Shown here piece by piece: positions 10,037 through 18,375 of a stretch of DNA of 64,000 nucleotides. The position numbers and the translations under genes were made by a program. The stretch is from Acholeplasma laidlawii (GTDB lineage: Bacteria > Bacillota_I > Bacilli_A > Acholeplasmatales > Acholeplasmataceae). Each line of letters begins with the position of its first letter. The first letter of the stretch is position 1. The notes under the pieces were generated by a model, which was given only the letters and a program-made list of their open reading frames with translations, did not search any database and was not told where the DNA came from. The stretch covers positions 112,674 through 176,673 of the forward strand of contig NZ_JADNRS010000053.1 of NCBI RefSeq assembly GCF_015709225.1, read 5' to 3'.

Positions 10037-10183
10037 ACATTAGTGGTTGAAGTCCATAGAACCTTATCCCCACTATGATATAATTCAGATCTACATATCC
10101 GGGGAGATTAGCTAATGATCTCAATTATATTTTGGTTTTTCAATAAAGATATTAATATAATTTTAAAGCGTTTTCACAACACA
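10003..10183 (-). ncRNA. Candidate structured leader RNA or small RNA (~180 nt)
   Basis: A textbook promoter (TTAACA-17-TATAAT) predicts a start near 10183 and the perfect terminator at 10003-10036 an end, giving about 180 nt with no ORF. Between them are two adjoining helices. Bases 10117-10130 pair with 10078-10091 over 13 of 14 positions around a 25-base loop, and 10041-10046 pair with 10070-10075. A CCCC in the first loop could instead pair with GGGG near 10068-10071 in an alternative fold. I could not match it to a known riboswitch, 6S RNA, tmRNA or SRP RNA. It may be an attenuated leader of the helicase or a free small RNA. Confidence 0.5.
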
Positions 10184-10189
10184 GATATC

Positions 10190-10218
10190 ATTATAACAAA
10201 CTTTTTATCTTTTGTTAA
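10190..10218 (-). promoter_or_regulatory. Sigma-A promoter of the candidate RNA
   Basis: Minus strand TTAACA (10213-10218), 17 bases, then TATAAT (10190-10195). This is near consensus and downstream of the flotillin terminator, so it starts a new transcript. Confidence 0.7.
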
Positions 10219-10309
10219 GCCATTATAGGCATATTGTATGATTTTATCAAGTAATGAAAAAATTGTAACTTTAGATGTGTTTTTAAATGAAAATTGATTA
10301 AATCATGTA

Positions 10310-10344
10310 AAACCTGAGCTAAGTTTGATACTTAACTCAGGTTT
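10310..10344 (-). terminator. Intrinsic terminator of the flotillin gene
   Basis: AAACCTGAG (10310-10318) pairs with CTCAGGTTT (10336-10344), with an extended inner TAAGT/ACTTA stem. It starts 10 bases past the flotillin stop. Confidence 0.85.
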
Positions 10345-10353
10345 AATGATTTA

Positions 10354-11787
10354 CTATTTATCTAACTTTTTATCTTTTTCAACTTTCGGTTCTACTTGTT
10401 TATTGGTAAGTTTACCTGATGCATATCCTGCTAATAGAGAAGTTAAATCAATACCAGTTGATTCTTGGATGGATGATAAGATTTGAGTGGATGAATTGAC
10501 GATATCACCAACAAGCTTTGTTGAGTTACCATCACCATACATCGTAATCTTATCTACCTTAGCAAGTGGTGATGCTGCAGCACCAACAATCTTAGGTAAT
10601 ACATCAGAATTTAAGATTAATTCTAAGACAGCTGCTTCTTCCATCAACTTCATAGCAACCGCTTTTTTCTCAATTGCTTCAGCTTCTGCTACCCCTACTG
10701 CTTGAATACCTTTAGCACGTTCTTCTTCAGCAAATCTTTGAGCTTCAGCAGCTACCTTAACAGAATCAGCTCTTTTAGCTTCTTCAATATATTTAGCTTC
10801 TGCTTCTTTAGAACGAATATAAAGATCCGCTAAAGCTTTTTGTTCAGCAGCATAACGTTTTGCATCTGCATCTTTTCTAACAACTGCATCTAAACGTTTT
10901 TCTTCAACTTCAATTTCTTTTTGTTTTAATTCAATCTCTTTTGTACGTTTAGCAATCTCTGCTTCTTGAATTGCGATATTTACACTCTTAGATTCATTTG
11001 CACTTTGAATTTGATATGCAGCATCTGCTACCGCTTTTTGAGTATCTGATCTTTGTTTTAAGGCTGATTGACGTAATTCAAGATCAGTATTTTGTTCAGC
11101 AATTTTTAACTCAGCAGTAATTCTTGCTTCGTTGGCTAATTCTTTTGCTTGTGCTGTTGCAATCTCTACATCTTTTTCAGAGTTTGCACGGGCAATAGAA
11201 GCCTCTTTTCTAATTTGTGTAACATTATCAACCCCAAGGTCTTCTATTACACCATTTTTATCACTAAAGTTTTGAATTGTGATATTAATGATTTCAAGAC
11301 CCATACGGTTCATATCTTGCATTGCGGAGTTATATACTTGTTCAGCAAACTTTTCTCTGTTTTGAACTAGTTCCTTTAACTTCATTTGACCAATAATTTC
11401 ACGCATGTTACCTTCTAATATTTCTTTAGTAACAATACGGATACCTTCTAAGTCTCTAGATAAAAGGATTTGACCTGCTAGACGGATAGAGTCCTCATCT
11501 GTCATGATACGGATATTTGCTACCCCATCTACAAATATATTGATAAATTCATTTGTAGGTACAGCAGAATCTGTTTTAATATCTGTTTGAATTAATGATA
11601 AAGGAATCGCATCAATTCTTTCTAAGAATGGTATACGTAATGTACCCTTTCCTATAACAACTCTTGACTTCTTAGGTCCTGTAATAATATATGCTTGGTT
11701 AGGTTTAACCTTGACATAGGATGCAGCAAATAAAACAATCAAAATGACCACTATGGCAATAGATATGCCAATTATGATTTCTTCCAT
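10354..11787 (-). CDS. floT: Flotillin-like SPFH/band-7 membrane scaffold protein
   Basis: Flotillins organise membrane microdomains and affect membrane fluidity. This 477-residue protein starts MEEIIIGISIAIVVILIVLF, a single N-terminal membrane segment, followed by an SPFH domain (about 30-200). A long Ala/Glu/Lys-rich coiled coil with repeated AEAxR/KEIE elements runs to about 400, and the tail is Ser/Leu-rich (LVGDIVNSSTQIL). This matches Bacillus FloT/YuaG in order and length. I chose the ATG at 11785-11787, with a GAGGGG ribosome-binding site nine bases upstream, over an ATG 57 bases earlier that lacks one. Monocistronic, between two terminators. A flotillin in a sterol-tolerant, wall-less bacterium is biologically sensible (inference). 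Confidence 0.92.
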   Translation of the reverse strand: MEEIIIGISIAIVVILIVLFAASYVKVKPNQAYIITGPKKSRVVIGKGTLRIPFLERIDAIPLSLIQTDIKTDSAVPTNEFINIFVDGVANIRIMTDEDSIRLAGQILLSRDLEGIRIVTKEILEGNMREIIGQMKLKELVQNREKFAEQVYNSAMQDMNRMGLEIINITIQNFSDKNGVIEDLGVDNVTQIRKEASIARANSEKDVEIATAQAKELANEARITAELKIAEQNTDLELRQSALKQRSDTQKAVADAAYQIQSANESKSVNIAIQEAEIAKRTKEIELKQKEIEVEEKRLDAVVRKDADAKRYAAEQKALADLYIRSKEAEAKYIEEAKRADSVKVAAEAQRFAEEERAKGIQAVGVAEAEAIEKKAVAMKLMEEAAVLELILNSDVLPKIVGAAASPLAKVDKITMYGDGNSTKLVGDIVNSSTQILSSIQESTGIDLTSLLAGYASGKLTNKQVEPKVEKDKKLDK

Positions 11788-11911
11788 ATTTAATTTCCCC
11801 TCTTTCGTATGGTTATGTTTTAACACTTTAAAATAATTATACATGAAATTATAGATGTTTCCTAATCATTCAATAAATAATTCTGTCATAGTTTTTATAC
11901 TAGAACTTAAG

Positions 11912-11971
11912 ACAAAATAAAAACCCTATAAACTTGTGATATTTATGCACAAATTTATAGGGTTATTTTGT
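11912..11971 (-). terminator. Long intrinsic terminator after the GlsB-like gene
   Basis: A 60-base near-perfect hairpin (ACAAAATAA-AACCCTATAAA against TTTATAGGGTTATTTTGT) six bases past the stop at 11977. Confidence 0.85.
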
Positions 11972-11976
11972 AAGTA

Positions 11977-12222
11977 CTATCTTTTCTTAAGTGATTTTAA
12001 GATACTAATAAATACTACAGCTCCCAGAATGGATATAAAAAATCCTGGCCATGAAATATTGGTTGTTGTAAAGTCTTTAAATCCACTAGCAGCCCAGCCA
12101 CCTAAAAATGAACCTATAATACCTACTGCAATGTCTGCAATAAGTCCTCTTCTATCTTTCGTTATCCATCCAGCAACAATACCTGTTATTGCTCCAAACA
12201 ATATCCATATAACCAAGTTCAT
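11977..12222 (-). CDS. GlsB/YeaQ/YmgE family small membrane protein
   Basis: An 81-residue protein with about three membrane segments. The Gly-rich pattern of the transglycosylase-associated (GlsB/YeaQ/YmgE) family is clear: MNLVIWILFGAITGIVAGW, then a basic KDRR loop, then IAVGIIGSFLGGWAASGF. Family members are stress-induced inner-membrane proteins of unknown mechanism. In a wall-less cell the historical transglycosylase association is not informative. It has its own GGAGGAAAAAAG ribosome-binding site and a strong terminator, so it is monocistronic. Confidence 0.85.
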   Translation of the reverse strand: MNLVIWILFGAITGIVAGWITKDRRGLIADIAVGIIGSFLGGWAASGFKDFTTTNISWPGFFISILGAVVFISILKSLKKR

Positions 12223-12330
12223 CTTTTTTCCTCCAACAATAATATACTTCCATTATATGTTAAATAACATAGATTTGATAAGTATTCACACTATTTTGTT
12301 TTATTGTTACTAGTTTAGACTTATAAAGAT

Positions 12331-12364
12331 GAAAAGGTATTCGATGTTCATCAAATACCTTTTC
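12331..12364 (-). terminator. Intrinsic terminator of the DUF4177-like gene
   Basis: GAAAAGGTATT (12331-12341) pairs with AATACCTTTTC (12354-12364), with a GATG/CATC inner stem, 28 bases past the stop. Confidence 0.8.
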
Positions 12365-12391
12365 TAGTAGAATTATTATTTTATTGATTGG

Positions 12392-12643
12392 CTATTCTTT
12401 GTTGTTGATAGCATCTACAACCTTGTTAAACTTACTTGTTACCTTTTTGATACCTTTGTTGATATCTTGATTCAGTTTATATGAAGGATTTTCTTTAAAG
12501 ATTACTATCACATCATATTTATGTGCATGTATTGCACCTTCAAAATCCCATCCAATTTTAGTTTGATTATTGATGAGTTCAGTTAGTTTTTCTGCACGTA
12601 GCTTTGTATCTTTGATACCTTTAAGGATTTCTGTTTTATACAT
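12392..12643 (-). CDS. Small DUF4177-like soluble protein (83 aa)
   Basis: No membrane segment or signal peptide. It has the shape of small DUF4177-type proteins: an N-terminal MYKTEILKG strand, a charged helix (AEKLTELINNQTKIGWDFEG, with the typical GW after a helix), a VIVIFKEN strand, then a basic helix. Function of such proteins is unknown. It lies between two other small minus-strand genes, each apparently with its own ribosome-binding site (GGGGGA here), and has its own terminator. Family assignment is tentative. Confidence 0.6.
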   Translation of the reverse strand: MYKTEILKGIKDTKLRAEKLTELINNQTKIGWDFEGAIHAHKYDVIVIFKENPSYKLNQDINKGIKKVTSKFNKVVDAINNKE

Positions 12644-12726
12644 GATTATATTCCCCCTATATCATGAATTTCTTTGAGTCTATCTTACCACATAATTTTT
12701 TTCAATACGGCAATTAGCAGTTTCTA

Positions 12727-13050
12727 TTAAAAACCAAGAATACGTTTTCTACTCTCATGGTATTCTTCTTCGGAAATAATCCCTTTATCATAGAGTGATT
12801 GTATTTTGTTTAATTGTGTTTCAATACTAACCCCACTACTTATTGTACTACTACCTGTAACGTATGTGTTGCCTTCATTCTTAAGTCCAGAAATACTTAC
12901 AAGCAGTGTTATCAAGTAGATAATGAATGACACCCACATTAGAGGTAATATTAAAGCTAGAAAAAATGAAAGTATTAACCCAATGATACTGATAATCATT
13001 GCTGGTTTCCATTTTTTTAATACGACCAAAACTATTGCTACTATATCCAT
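12727..13050 (-). CDS. Membrane protein with C-terminal SHOCT domain (107 aa)
   Basis: Two membrane segments (MDIVAIVLVV..., and about 20-55) are followed by a linker. The C-terminal SHOCT motif is LNKIQSLYDKGIISEEEYHE. SHOCT domains are short helical oligomerisation or interaction modules, often at protein ends; the function here is unknown. Three further SHOCT proteins lie at 53.7 and 56.1-56.9 kb. The start ATG has an AAGGGGA ribosome-binding site. Confidence 0.75.
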   Translation of the reverse strand: MDIVAIVLVVLKKWKPAMIISIIGLILSFFLALILPLMWVSFIIYLITLLVSISGLKNEGNTYVTGSSTISSGVSIETQLNKIQSLYDKGIISEEEYHESRKRILGF

Positions 13051-13131
13051 TTATTTAAATCCCCTTGTGATTATAGTATACATGATTTGAATCTAAATAT
13101 TAAGTCCTGTTATAAACTTTATTTTTGAAGA

Positions 13132-13177
13132 TAGTTGAAGAACTACACTTTCAACTAATTTGATGTGCTTTAGTTGA
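13132..13177. repeat. Three TAGTTGA half-sites upstream of the recombinase gene
   Basis: TAGTTGAA (13132-13139) and TTCAACTA (13150-13157) form an inverted repeat; a third TAGTTGA follows at 13171-13177. They lie about 100-140 bases upstream of the serine recombinase start and could be its binding or res-type sites or an operator. The same region has a TACCT/AGGTA pair near 13195-13215. Confidence 0.4.
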
Positions 13178-13274
13178 TCCTTACAAGGTGTACCTTTTGG
13201 GAATAAAGAGGTATTTTCTTATTGCTATTTAATGCTAGAATTAAAACTATAAAAATATTTTAGGAGCTAGCAGG

Positions 13275-13853
13275 ATGACATACGCATATATAAGAGTTTC
13301 TAGTAAGACTCAACATATTGATAGACAACTATCAGAGATAGTTAAATTAAACATACCAACCAAACATATCTTTATAGATAAAGAAAGCGGTAAAGACTTC
13401 AATAGGAAACAGTACAGAAGATTAAAAAGTAAAATTAAAAAAGATGATTTAGTCATCATTAAAATTATTGATAGATTAGGTAGAAATTATCATATGATCA
13501 TCGATGAATGGGCATCTATAACACGTACAGTAGGTGCTGATATACAGGTACTTGATATGCCACTATTAGATACCAGGTCACATCCGGAAAACTTGGTGGG
13601 CAAATTTATAAGTGATATTGTTTTACAAATACTGTCTTTTGTTGCAGAAAATGAAAGAGATAATATTAAACAAAGGCAAGCCGAAGGTATTCGAATAGCA
13701 AAAGAAAAGGGCGTCCATATGGGACGCCCTAGATATGTTAAACCTTATAATTTTGATGAAATCGTTAGTTTGTTTAAAGATAAACAAATAAGTCTTAGTG
13801 AAGCCATTTCAACACTAGAATTATCTAAATCAACATTTTATAAGTATTTATAA
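13275..13853 (+). CDS. Serine recombinase (resolvase/invertase family)
   Basis: Catalyses site-specific DNA resolution or inversion through a phosphoserine link. The 192 residues are full length for the small resolvase/invertase group. MTYAYIRVSSKTQHIDRQL carries the active-site Ser with the usual Arg and Gln. IDRLGRNYHMI is the second catalytic segment. The long E helix region VAENERDNIKQRQAEGIRIA precedes a GRP linker and a C-terminal helix-turn-helix (SLSEAISTLELSKSTFYKYL). The ribosome-binding site is TAGGAGC. It is convergent with and overlaps the Nudix gene by 6 bases. No inverted repeats flanking a switchable segment were found, so its substrate is unknown; it may be a relic of a mobile element. 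Confidence 0.93.
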   Translation: MTYAYIRVSSKTQHIDRQLSEIVKLNIPTKHIFIDKESGKDFNRKQYRRLKSKIKKDDLVIIKIIDRLGRNYHMIIDEWASITRTVGADIQVLDMPLLDTRSHPENLVGKFISDIVLQILSFVAENERDNIKQRQAEGIRIAKEKGVHMGRPRYVKPYNFDEIVSLFKDKQISLSEAISTLELSKSTFYKYL

Positions 13854-14228
13854 TTTTTCAATTATTGGTAAATCTGCAGCTGCAAAATCGTAGTCAGCCA
13901 TCTCTTCTTTCGTTAAGAATTTTGTATCTAAGTGTTCATTTGGTTTAAATTCACCAGAAACATATTCAGCAAAATATGCATGCAGTGTAATTATAAATGA
14001 GTTATACTCGTGAACCACAGTTGTCAAAAAGTCAGTTACTTTAATTTCAACATTCAGTTCTTCTTTAATCTCTCTAGCTAATGCTTGTTGTGGTGTTTCA
14101 CCTTGCTCAACTTTACCACCAGGAAACTCCCATTTACGTGCGAGTTCACCTTGGTCTTTTCTTTGTGCTGCAAAATATTTATTACCCTTTTTTATAACTG
14201 CAGCAACGACTTCAATTTGCTTTTTCAT
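13848..14228 (-). CDS. mutT: Nudix hydrolase, MutT-like
   Basis: Predicted 8-oxo-dGTP (or other NTP) pyrophosphohydrolase, 126 residues. The Nudix box is GKVEQGETPQQALAREIKEE followed by LNV, with Asn at the usual Gly near its end. The N-terminus MKKQIEVVAAVIKKGNKYFA is typical of MutT. I chose the ATG at 14226-14228, with GGAGAAAG upstream, over an earlier ATG; it overlaps the 3' end of the PLD-helicase gene by 17 bases, so the two are probably translationally coupled. DUF3427 helicases are recurrently found beside Nudix genes (recollection, not checked), so this Nudix may serve that system rather than general dNTP cleanup. Confidence 0.88.
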   Translation of the reverse strand: MKKQIEVVAAVIKKGNKYFAAQRKDQGELARKWEFPGGKVEQGETPQQALAREIKEELNVEIKVTDFLTTVVHEYNSFIITLHAYFAEYVSGEFKPNEHLDTKFLTKEEMADYDFAAADLPIIEKL

Positions 14229-17172
14229 TTTCTTTCTCCTTCGTGTAATCATATGTAAGTCTTTGATAAATATCATTCGGTACTCTATGTTCAAATTTAA
14301 GTTTAAACGAAATTGGTGCCTCACCTTTATGTTCTTCTACAAAAACTTTTCCTAAATAAGTAAAGTCTCTACTATAGCCCTTGCCCTTAGTTGCTTCTGT
14401 TGCAGATTTTCTAACAAATAAGTGGAGGTTAAACCCTAATTCTTTATGGTAAACTAGATTCTTACCTGTTTCATTTGTGGTTCTTGTAGAACCTGGTGAT
14501 TGCCAATGGAAGATATTTTGATCTATAAAGTAGTCATCATAGTTAATACTATCATGTACATCACCTTTTATCAAATTAACTGTTAAGTAATATTCTTTTT
14601 CAATTCTAATTAAACCTGACATTAATAGTCCTGACACATTTTTATCAAACAATGATAGCGTATAGATTTCAGTCTTAGAGTACTCATGATAAAGTTCTAC
14701 AAATGGATAAGGTGCAACTTTTCTATCAAACTCATGATGATATCTAGCAAGTCCATAACTAATTGAATTGTTGATAATATCTGTGTATCTATTATTTTCA
14801 AAAATATTACTAAAATCATCGGATAGTCTGATTTGATTATTTGATTTTTCTATAACCTTTATATTATTCTTTTTATCTGTTACTGAACCAAATTCTAAGA
14901 GTAGGTTTTTTACCGAGTGATTAAAGCTATCCAGGTTAGGGTTATCAATATATTTCCTTATTTTCGCAAATAATTCATTAATATCTAGTGCTTTATGATG
15001 AGTTAGTTCTCTTATTATTGCATATTCATAAGGACGTTTAATCGGTAACATACTATCTAGATATCCAATTAACTTAAAAAATGCATTATGTAATGAGGAT
15101 TCGTCAAAAATATCTTTTTCCTGTGATGCTACAAAGCAAATATAGGATTTTTTCTTCTTTATGAACCTAATCGGATCAAACTCATCAAATGCAAAGTCTG
15201 TTAAACTAGGAATTCGTCCTAGATTTTTCTTTTTATCTTGATATGCTTCCTTTAAATAAGTAATTTCATTAAAGTCAGTAGCCTCTAATTGTGCTAGTAT
15301 TCTTTCCTTAGATACTTTATTTAAACTAATAAAAGTATCTCCTGGTATATCAAAGAAATCATTAGCTGTGGATACAATCAAGTCATCCTTATCGTAAGCT
15401 TTATCACCAACGAGTGCAATTGGTAGTAAAAAATTTTTCTTATGATTTGCAATAAAGTCTAATACTGTTAAATACTCTTTGTCTTTATATTTCCTTAGAC
15501 CTCTACCAAGTTGTTGAGTGAAAATAATCGATGAATTTGTAGGTCTAAGCATCAGTATTAAGTTCACCGATGGTATATCAATACCTTCATTAAATATCTC
15601 TACTGTAAATATGTAAGATAAAGGATCATTAGGATCTTCTAATCTTCTAACAGCTTCATCTCTGTTGCGATCATCTGATTCACCAGTTAAGGCAATAGAT
15701 TTTAATCCTCTTTCATTAAAAGCATCTGCCATATAGTTTGCATGTGAAATATTTACACAGTAGCCAAGGGCTTTTGTCTTGTCACCAGAATGTTTAAACT
15801 TATTGATGTTGTCAATGATTAACTCTACACGAGCTTTGATGTTTAGTTTTTCAGCTAGTTTATCTATCTCAGTATTTAAATTTATATTTTCAATATCTGT
15901 TGTTACATCTTCAATACCAAAATAGTGAAATGGAACTACAAGTTCTTTTTCCAGAGCTTGTCTTAATCTAATTTCAACAGCAATCTGATTATCATATAAT
16001 TCATAAATGCTTCTAGAATCTGTTCTTTCAGGTGTCGCTGTCATACCTAATAAAAACTTAGGCGTAAAATAACTCGTTATTCTATGATAACTGTCTGCAG
16101 CACTACGGTGTGCCTCATCTATAATAATATAGTCAAAATAACTAGGATCAAACAGGTTCAAATTGTCTATTTTAGAAATAGTCTGAATAGATGCAAAAAG
16201 ATAATCACTTTCTAAGTCTTTTTTCGAACCTACTAATTCACCCATAGATACTTCCGGCATAATTGTTTTAAATGTTCTAAGTGCATCTCTTAAGATTTTT
16301 CCTCTATGTACAACAAATAGTACTTTTTTAGGTCTTAGCTGTAATACGTCAAATGCAGATAGGTAGGTTTTACCAGTTCCAGTGGCAGCAATAATAAGTG
16401 CTTTATTACATCCACTGTTTCTAATATTATTTAGGCCCTCCAAGGCCATTTCTTGCATTTCATTAGGTTTTATTTCATTAACATCTATCTGTTCAATAAA
16501 ATCTCTAAGTTCATTATTCTCATCAATACTAAACCCTTGTATCGCTTCAACAATCTCATGATCAGGATTCCTCTTGATAAATTCAAAAAAGAAGTCAAGC
16601 ATAGCTTTTTTTCCTTGATCAACCATTCTTTTACTCTCATAGAGTGATTTATATTCTTTTATAACTTTAGGTGTTAATTGTAAGGATTTAGGGTCGTTAA
16701 ACAATTCATTAAAGTTATCAATAATGTTATCTTTAATTTTGTCATCATTTTTGGCAACATACTTTAAGTTCCACTCGTGATTATTCTTGAGTGCGTACTG
16801 AGTCATGTTACTTGAGCCAACTACAATTTCAAAATGATTACCCATATCAAATATATAAGCTTTTGTATGAAACTTTCTAATACTTGTTAAAGCATCGTAT
16901 AGTTTTGCATCTATATATTTTTGGTCACCTATCATTTCAAGTGCTCTAGGCGTTGTACCAAACTCATAATTGGTTGTTAGAAGTTTACCTCTAACACCCC
17001 TATTACCTGCATCTATAAGATCTTCTATTATTAACTGCAACCCAGAGTCACTAATAAATGCCACACTAAAAGAAAAACTTTGACATCTATTCAAAGCATC
17101 TTTTAAGTAATGATAAAAGCTTGATTTTAAATTGTTCGTAAGAAGTTCTACGGGTTGCTGATTTATTTTCAC
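14212..17172 (-). CDS. PLD-nuclease/DEAH helicase/DUF3427 protein (986 aa)
   Basis: A multidomain nucleic-acid enzyme. The N-terminal phospholipase-D-type nuclease domain has HTK at 102-104 and GSSNMT at 119-124. The superfamily 2 helicase core has Walker A AATGTGKT (263-270), DEAH (352-355), TATPERT and motif VI QQLGRGLRK (about 553-561). The C-terminal ~380 residues fit DUF3427. This order is a known but poorly characterised family resembling restriction-helicase subunits, so a role in defence or repair is inference. The ATG at 17170-17172 lacks a strong ribosome-binding site. It is immediately followed by the overlapping Nudix gene and a convergent serine recombinase, giving a compact accessory-looking module. 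Confidence 0.9.
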   Translation of the reverse strand: MKINQQPVELLTNNLKSSFYHYLKDALNRCQSFSFSVAFISDSGLQLIIEDLIDAGNRGVRGKLLTTNYEFGTTPRALEMIGDQKYIDAKLYDALTSIRKFHTKAYIFDMGNHFEIVVGSSNMTQYALKNNHEWNLKYVAKNDDKIKDNIIDNFNELFNDPKSLQLTPKVIKEYKSLYESKRMVDQGKKAMLDFFFEFIKRNPDHEIVEAIQGFSIDENNELRDFIEQIDVNEIKPNEMQEMALEGLNNIRNSGCNKALIIAATGTGKTYLSAFDVLQLRPKKVLFVVHRGKILRDALRTFKTIMPEVSMGELVGSKKDLESDYLFASIQTISKIDNLNLFDPSYFDYIIIDEAHRSAADSYHRITSYFTPKFLLGMTATPERTDSRSIYELYDNQIAVEIRLRQALEKELVVPFHYFGIEDVTTDIENINLNTEIDKLAEKLNIKARVELIIDNINKFKHSGDKTKALGYCVNISHANYMADAFNERGLKSIALTGESDDRNRDEAVRRLEDPNDPLSYIFTVEIFNEGIDIPSVNLILMLRPTNSSIIFTQQLGRGLRKYKDKEYLTVLDFIANHKKNFLLPIALVGDKAYDKDDLIVSTANDFFDIPGDTFISLNKVSKERILAQLEATDFNEITYLKEAYQDKKKNLGRIPSLTDFAFDEFDPIRFIKKKKSYICFVASQEKDIFDESSLHNAFFKLIGYLDSMLPIKRPYEYAIIRELTHHKALDINELFAKIRKYIDNPNLDSFNHSVKNLLLEFGSVTDKKNNIKVIEKSNNQIRLSDDFSNIFENNRYTDIINNSISYGLARYHHEFDRKVAPYPFVELYHEYSKTEIYTLSLFDKNVSGLLMSGLIRIEKEYYLTVNLIKGDVHDSINYDDYFIDQNIFHWQSPGSTRTTNETGKNLVYHKELGFNLHLFVRKSATEATKGKGYSRDFTYLGKVFVEEHKGEAPISFKLKFEHRVPNDIYQRLTYDYTKEKENEKAN

Positions 17173-17218
17173 GTCTACCTCATATATTCTTGTTAAATTT
17201 TTTTGATCAATTAAAATA

Positions 17219-18358
17219 TTAAATACCTAAATAATCATAAACACCCTTGACACTATCTACTTCAGCATCATTAGATATAGATTTTAATCTCTTCTTAGTA
17301 TTTTTAACTTTAAAGACTTGTTTTAGTATTCTAACAAACCACGCCCATGGTAGAAGCCATGGGTGTTTCTTTAAGTAAGGATAAGACTCTTTGATTCTGT
17401 CTTTATATGGGAAGACTTCACTCAAAAAAAATCCTAATTTAGATTTTTTTAATCTTGTTTGTTCATGAGTTCTTTTAGTCAGATACATATCATGTTTTAA
17501 GCCTTTACCGTGTATACCACTAAATCTAATATAATCTATAATTACTAAATCAAGTTCACTCGGCTTAACTTCATTTAAAAATATTTGGTTTAAATGTTTT
17601 ACTTTGGTGTTAAATTTATCTAGATTATTTTCGATTAAATAGTTATTTAATAACGTTTCATCTATCAGGTTTTTCTTATTTTCATAAAAGACATACATAT
17701 CTAGTAAGCTTCTAATACCAACACCTGAAGTTCTTATATGTCTTATAAGATGTGTAAGTAAGTATACATACTCAAACTCAGGTTTTAGTCCATAAGTAAA
17801 CTGATCTAATTGGGTTGTATGTAGCCATACATCTTTTAAAAAGGCCTCATTTTCATATTCATTACTGGAAATGATACTTTGATGCAACTCAACATCAATA
17901 CCTTCTATGGATTCAAAACCATGGTGATGAGAAGTTGCGCTTACATATTTAAACTTATTTTGTTTTAAAGCATCTTGTGCTTTTTTAAAATCTTGTTTTA
18001 AAACTAAAACATCTATATCACCCATACCACGCATATAGCTTTCAGGATATAACATTTTTAAGTGTGATCCTTTTAAAAATATATGTTTAATTTTGTGTTC
18101 ATTAAAGATAGTCTTAATTTGATCTATTAGATTCATTTGTTGGATATCTTTAGATACAAAAGCACCAAATGCATCTAATAGCATTTGGTGGTATTTGGGC
18201 ACCTTAAAACTAGACTTGTCCATAGATTGAAACAGTAGTCCTACTAAACCATTTTCAATTATGTTTCTTGTTAGTTCCAGTTCATTATCACACTCAAATG
18301 TAATCTTATTGTGTTTAAAACTGGAAGCAATCAAGCTAAAAAGGATTTTATCTGTCAA
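17219..18358 (-). CDS. Nucleotidyltransferase-family protein (NTP_transf_5-like)
   Basis: 379 residues. The core is FLKGSHLKMLYPESYMRGMG followed by DIDVLV, the GS...DxD pattern of the polymerase-beta-like nucleotidyltransferase fold as in the NTP_transf_5 family; a conserved HQS and a DMY segment follow. Family members often sit in capsule or surface-polysaccharide loci, their substrate unknown. Here it lies 17 bases downstream of the CapD/PglF-type dehydratase gene, so the two probably form an operon for surface glycan or teichoic-type decoration (inference). The C-terminus is basic. Confidence 0.75.
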   Translation of the reverse strand: MTDKILFSLIASSFKHNKITFECDNELELTRNIIENGLVGLLFQSMDKSSFKVPKYHQMLLDAFGAFVSKDIQQMNLIDQIKTIFNEHKIKHIFLKGSHLKMLYPESYMRGMGDIDVLVLKQDFKKAQDALKQNKFKYVSATSHHHGFESIEGIDVELHQSIISSNEYENEAFLKDVWLHTTQLDQFTYGLKPEFEYVYLLTHLIRHIRTSGVGIRSLLDMYVFYENKKNLIDETLLNNYLIENNLDKFNTKVKHLNQIFLNEVKPSELDLVIIDYIRFSGIHGKGLKHDMYLTKRTHEQTRLKKSKLGFFLSEVFPYKDRIKESYPYLKKHPWLLPWAWFVRILKQVFKVKNTKKRLKSISNDAEVDSVKGVYDYLGI

Positions 18359-18375
18359 TTTTTTAAAAGTTGTCC

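Noticed and set aside
10041..10130. Purine or preQ1 riboswitch in the RNA upstream of the helicase
   Set aside because: A GGATATG resembling a purine loop 2 is present, but the J2/3 element, a matching P2 and J3/1 are all absent, and no preQ1 pseudoknot could be drawn.
11936..12313. Plus-strand ORF of 125 codons over the GlsB-like gene
   Set aside because: It begins in the flotillin-side terminator stem and is antisense to a well-supported gene.
13275..13853. Phase-variable invertible segment controlled by the serine recombinase
   Set aside because: No pair of inverted sites bracketing a promoter or gene was found within the window.
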